A DNA stretch of 64,000 nt from NCBI RefSeq assembly GCF_018139645.1, contig NZ_JAGSPM010000005.1, forward strand, positions 173,984 through 237,983, in the 5' to 3' direction. A program made the position numbers and the translations under genes. A model generated the notes under the pieces. That model searched no databases. It was not told the DNA's origin and worked only from the letters and a program-made list of their open reading frames with translations. The stretch is from Affinundibacterium baiyunense (GTDB lineage: Bacteria; Pseudomonadota; Gammaproteobacteria; Burkholderiales; Burkholderiaceae_D). Of this stretch, positions 61,540 through 64,000 are shown piece by piece (position 1 is the first letter of the stretch; each line of letters starts with the position of its first letter).

Positions 61540-64000
61540 GTGCGTAGCGCGATTCTGAGCTTTGTTCTTGGCGTCGCGTTATTGCAGCAACAGGTCGCTG
61601 TATTCGATCTTTTTCCTTTAAGTCTGGCATTTGCGATTTTGTGTTTGTTGGCATGGCAGCTAAGTCGTCGTCAAGTCGGACAAGGCTCTCGATTGATGGC
61701 AGTGACCGTCAGGCTAATAATTTGCTTCCTCGCATCCGGAATTGGATTTTGTTGGGCTAGCTTTTTTGCGCATTATCAATTACGTCAAGAATTACCCAAA
61801 GAGTGGGAAGGACGGGATTTGCTAGTGCAGGGCGTAATCGATCAATTGCCGGTAAAGACGGATAACGGTACGCGCTTTAATTTTTCCGTCGAACGTTACA
61901 TTCTTCCTAGCGATTTAGAACGCCAGTTGGGTCGGACAAATAGACAGACTCAATTAAATTCGGTAATACAGCAACAGACACAATCTACACGACAAATCTC
62001 GACAGAATCATTTCCTAAGCGGCTGGCGCTGGGGTGGTTCGATGATGCTGATGGAGTGATCGATACACCATCGCTACAACCAGGGCAGCGATGGCAATTG
62101 CTGGTTCGTTTGAAACGACCTCATGGCAATGCCAATCCTTACGGCTTCGACTATGAGGCATGGCTGTTTGAGCAGGGCTTGCGGGCGACCGGCAGCGTAA
62201 GACTGCGCTTAGGTTCTCACACTGATCTCAATGCGCAAAACGGTAGACCGAATTTACTATTAACTGATTTTGTTTGGAGTCTTTCTAATTTAATCGAACG
62301 AAGCCGATTTCACTTGCGTGAGCACATGCTGCGTGATCTCTCTAGCTCAGCTTACGCAGGTGTATTAACTGCCTTAGTGATTGGCGATCAACGCGATATT
62401 TCTTCGGCAGATTGGGTCATGTTTAATCGCACTGGGGTCGGTCATTTGATGTCGATCTCAGGTTTGCACATAACGATGATTGCCGGTTTATTTGCCAGTT
62501 TGATGCATTTTTTGTGGCGGCATTCTTTCTTTACGCGGGCGCAATTGCCGCTGATAATTCCTGTACCAAAAGTAGCCGTATTGTCAGGTTTGATCGCGGC
62601 GATCATCTATGTCGCTTTGGCTGGTTTTGGTGTTCCTGCTCAGCGCACTTTGTGGATGCTAGCTGTGCTGGCGATCGCGATATGGTGTGGCAGAAGCGCG
62701 AGCAGCACTCACGTATTAATTCTTGCCTTGGGAGTTGTCGTTGTACTTGATCCTTGGGCTGTATTGTGGCCGGGATTTTGGCTGTCGTTTGGTGCGGTTG
62801 GTGTTTTATTGTATTCGAGTGCGGGCAGAATTGAGGTGCGCGCAGCGGCGTCCGATAATCAGGTTTTTTTGCACCAATTTGGATTGCGCAAACTAATGCC
62901 GCAGCTGCGCATTGCCGCACGCGCCCAATATGCGATTACCTTTGGATTAGTGCCATTGACCTTACTTCTGTTTTCGCAAATCTCTGTCCTTAGCCCAATT
63001 GCCAATGCTGTCGCGATTCCCTTGGTAAGTTTTGTCGTTACGCCGCTGGCATTGTTAGGGAGTGTGTTGCCTGCACCTTTATCCGCTTGGTGCTTATTCG
63101 TTGCGCATGAATGTGTCGCGCTTTTGGTGCAATTTCTCGAATTATTAAATAACAGTAGTTTTGCAGTGTGGCATACACCAAAACCAAGTTGGTGGATGTT
63201 TGCTGCGGCTAGTTTAGGCTTGCTGTATTTGCTTGCCCCACGTGGTATTCCTATGCGTTGCTTGGGAGCGATGTGCTGTCTGCCTTTACTATTGCAACCC
63301 GTACAGGGCCCTGCAAAAGATCATTGGCAGGTGACTGTGTTCGATGTTGGTCAGGGATCGGCTGTGTTGGTGGAAACTGCACACCATCGTCTCCTTTACG
63401 ATACCGGACCAGGAACTTCGTCCGACAGCAATAGTGGCACGCGAGTATTGCTACCTTACCTGCAAGCACGTGGCATTACACATCTTGATCAATTAATTGT
63501 GTCACACAGCGATAATGATCATTCTGGTGGTGCGATTAGCATTTTGAAGAATTTGCAGGTTGATCAATTGCTTTCGTCCTTACCTGAGCACCACCCGATT
63601 ACGCAGCATGCGAAACAGTCAACGCGTTGTATCGCTGGACAAAGCTGGGAATGGGATGGCATTAGTTTTGAGATTTTGCATCCGTTACCAGTGATTTATA
63701 CCAGTGATAAATGGAAACCCAATGCGCTTAGTTGCACTTTAAAGATATCAAGTAAATCACATGCGATGCTATTGACGGGCGATATCGAGGCAGTTCAAGA
63801 GGATCAGCTAATTCATAGAATCCCCGAAAAACTCGGCGCCGATGTGCTGTTAGTGCCACATCATGGCAGTGGTACTTCGTCAAGTGCTACCTTTCTTCAA
63901 GTGGTAAAGCCGAGCTTGGCTTTATTTCAGCTTGGTTATTTGAATCGCTACCATCACCCCAAAGATTCGGTATTGCAACGCTATCTTGATTTTGGAATAA
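61540..64000 (+). CDS. comEC: DNA uptake channel ComEC/Rec2 (3' end outside window)
   Basis: A GTG-started frame of 820 codons that continues past the right edge. N-terminal membrane segments, then a DUF4131-like region (GRDLLVQGVIDQLP), the competence domain (LTALVIGDQRDIS, MSISGLHITMIAG), more helices, and a C-terminal metallo-beta-lactamase-like domain with VFDVGQGSAVLVET, SHSDNDHSGG (about 654-663) and LVPHHGSGTS. ComEC carries single-stranded DNA across the inner membrane in natural transformation. Only the very C-terminus is missing. The start is 5 nt after tatD. Confidence 0.95.
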   Translation, partial: MRSAILSFVLGVALLQQQVAVFDLFPLSLAFAILCLLAWQLSRRQVGQGSRLMAVTVRLIICFLASGIGFCWASFFAHYQLRQELPKEWEGRDLLVQGVIDQLPVKTDNGTRFNFSVERYILPSDLERQLGRTNRQTQLNSVIQQQTQSTRQISTESFPKRLALGWFDDADGVIDTPSLQPGQRWQLLVRLKRPHGNANPYGFDYEAWLFEQGLRATGSVRLRLGSHTDLNAQNGRPNLLLTDFVWSLSNLIERSRFHLREHMLRDLSSSAYAGVLTALVIGDQRDISSADWVMFNRTGVGHLMSISGLHITMIAGLFASLMHFLWRHSFFTRAQLPLIIPVPKVAVLSGLIAAIIYVALAGFGVPAQRTLWMLAVLAIAIWCGRSASSTHVLILALGVVVVLDPWAVLWPGFWLSFGAVGVLLYSSAGRIEVRAAASDNQVFLHQFGLRKLMPQLRIAARAQYAITFGLVPLTLLLFSQISVLSPIANAVAIPLVSFVVTPLALLGSVLPAPLSAWCLFVAHECVALLVQFLELLNNSSFAVWHTPKPSWWMFAAASLGLLYLLAPRGIPMRCLGAMCCLPLLLQPVQGPAKDHWQVTVFDVGQGSAVLVETAHHRLLYDTGPGTSSDSNSGTRVLLPYLQARGITHLDQLIVSHSDNDHSGGAISILKNLQVDQLLSSLPEHHPITQHAKQSTRCIAGQSWEWDGISFEILHPLPVIYTSDKWKPNALSCTLKISSKSHAMLLTGDIEAVQEDQLIHRIPEKLGADVLLVPHHGSGTSSSATFLQVVKPSLALFQLGYLNRYHHPKDSVLQRYLDFGI

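Noticed and set aside
1..64000. CRISPR array, tRNA, rRNA, prophage or insertion sequence
   Set aside because: No regularly spaced repeats, no tRNA T-arm pattern with matching stems, no transposase or phage structural motifs were seen by eye.

Overview
The window looks like chromosomal DNA of a betaproteobacterium, most likely a Burkholderiales member of the Oxalobacteraceae/Undibacterium type. The clues are the darP/pmbA divergent pair, the argH to LytS/LytTR (AlgZ/AlgR-like) arrangement, an SDR-type threonine dehydrogenase with Kbl, a cobalamin riboswitch driving btuB-btuCD-cobB-cobQ, a TakP-like TRAP system, and the moderate GC content by eye. The genus is inference. I found no rRNA, tRNA, CRISPR, insertion sequence or prophage genes. 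Two genes run off the edges: a membrane sensor at 1-366 and comEC at 61540-64000.

Layout. 1-2277 (minus) is a three-gene unit: outer-membrane beta-barrel, small periplasmic phosphate-binding-like protein, and the start of a membrane sensor with a CHASE8-like periplasmic region. 2533-6420 holds housekeeping enzymes (MDR reductase, purU, yaeQ, cysK). 6683-13387 has a penicillin-acylase-family Ntn hydrolase divergent from two tandem DUF418 membrane proteins. 13477-16823 is estB-like esterase, mogA and darP, divergent from pmbA. 16997-23007 is a TakP-like TRAP transporter split into dctP (plus) and dctQM (minus), with a large three-domain glycosyltransferase between them. 23290-28905 is argH, a LytS/LytTR two-component pair and another sensor kinase. 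28936-33416 is a threonine/serine catabolic block (sdaA, SDR threonine dehydrogenase, kbl) divergent from an XRE-cupin regulator with probable operators between. thrC follows, then a CHASE/PAS sensor kinase and an ABC-2 exporter pair.

40832-47997 is the cobalamin region: riboswitch, BtuB receptor, BtuCD importer, then the two glutamine-dependent amidases CobB and CobQ, joining uptake and corrin-ring amidation under one B12-responsive leader. A second TonB-dependent receptor follows. 50818-61534 is a more mixed region: an orphan type IV pilin with a small membrane protein; a LysR gene divergent from hglS (2-oxoadipate to D-2-hydroxyglutarate) and a D-2-hydroxyglutarate-dehydrogenase-like flavoenzyme, plausibly the last steps of a lysine/2-oxoadipate route; a secreted C1 cysteine peptidase; a small lipoprotein; a membrane protein; a SnoaL-like protein; an EamA exporter; and an exported YwqK/MORN-repeat protein. 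The window closes with tatD and comEC.

The strongest non-routine signals are the OMP/PBP/CHASE8 unit, the repeated TATCGA half-sites between kbl and its regulator, the three-domain glycosyltransferase inside the split TRAP locus, the hglS/flavoenzyme pairing, and several short intergenic tandem duplications. I saw no clearly unprecedented multigene defence or biosynthetic system.
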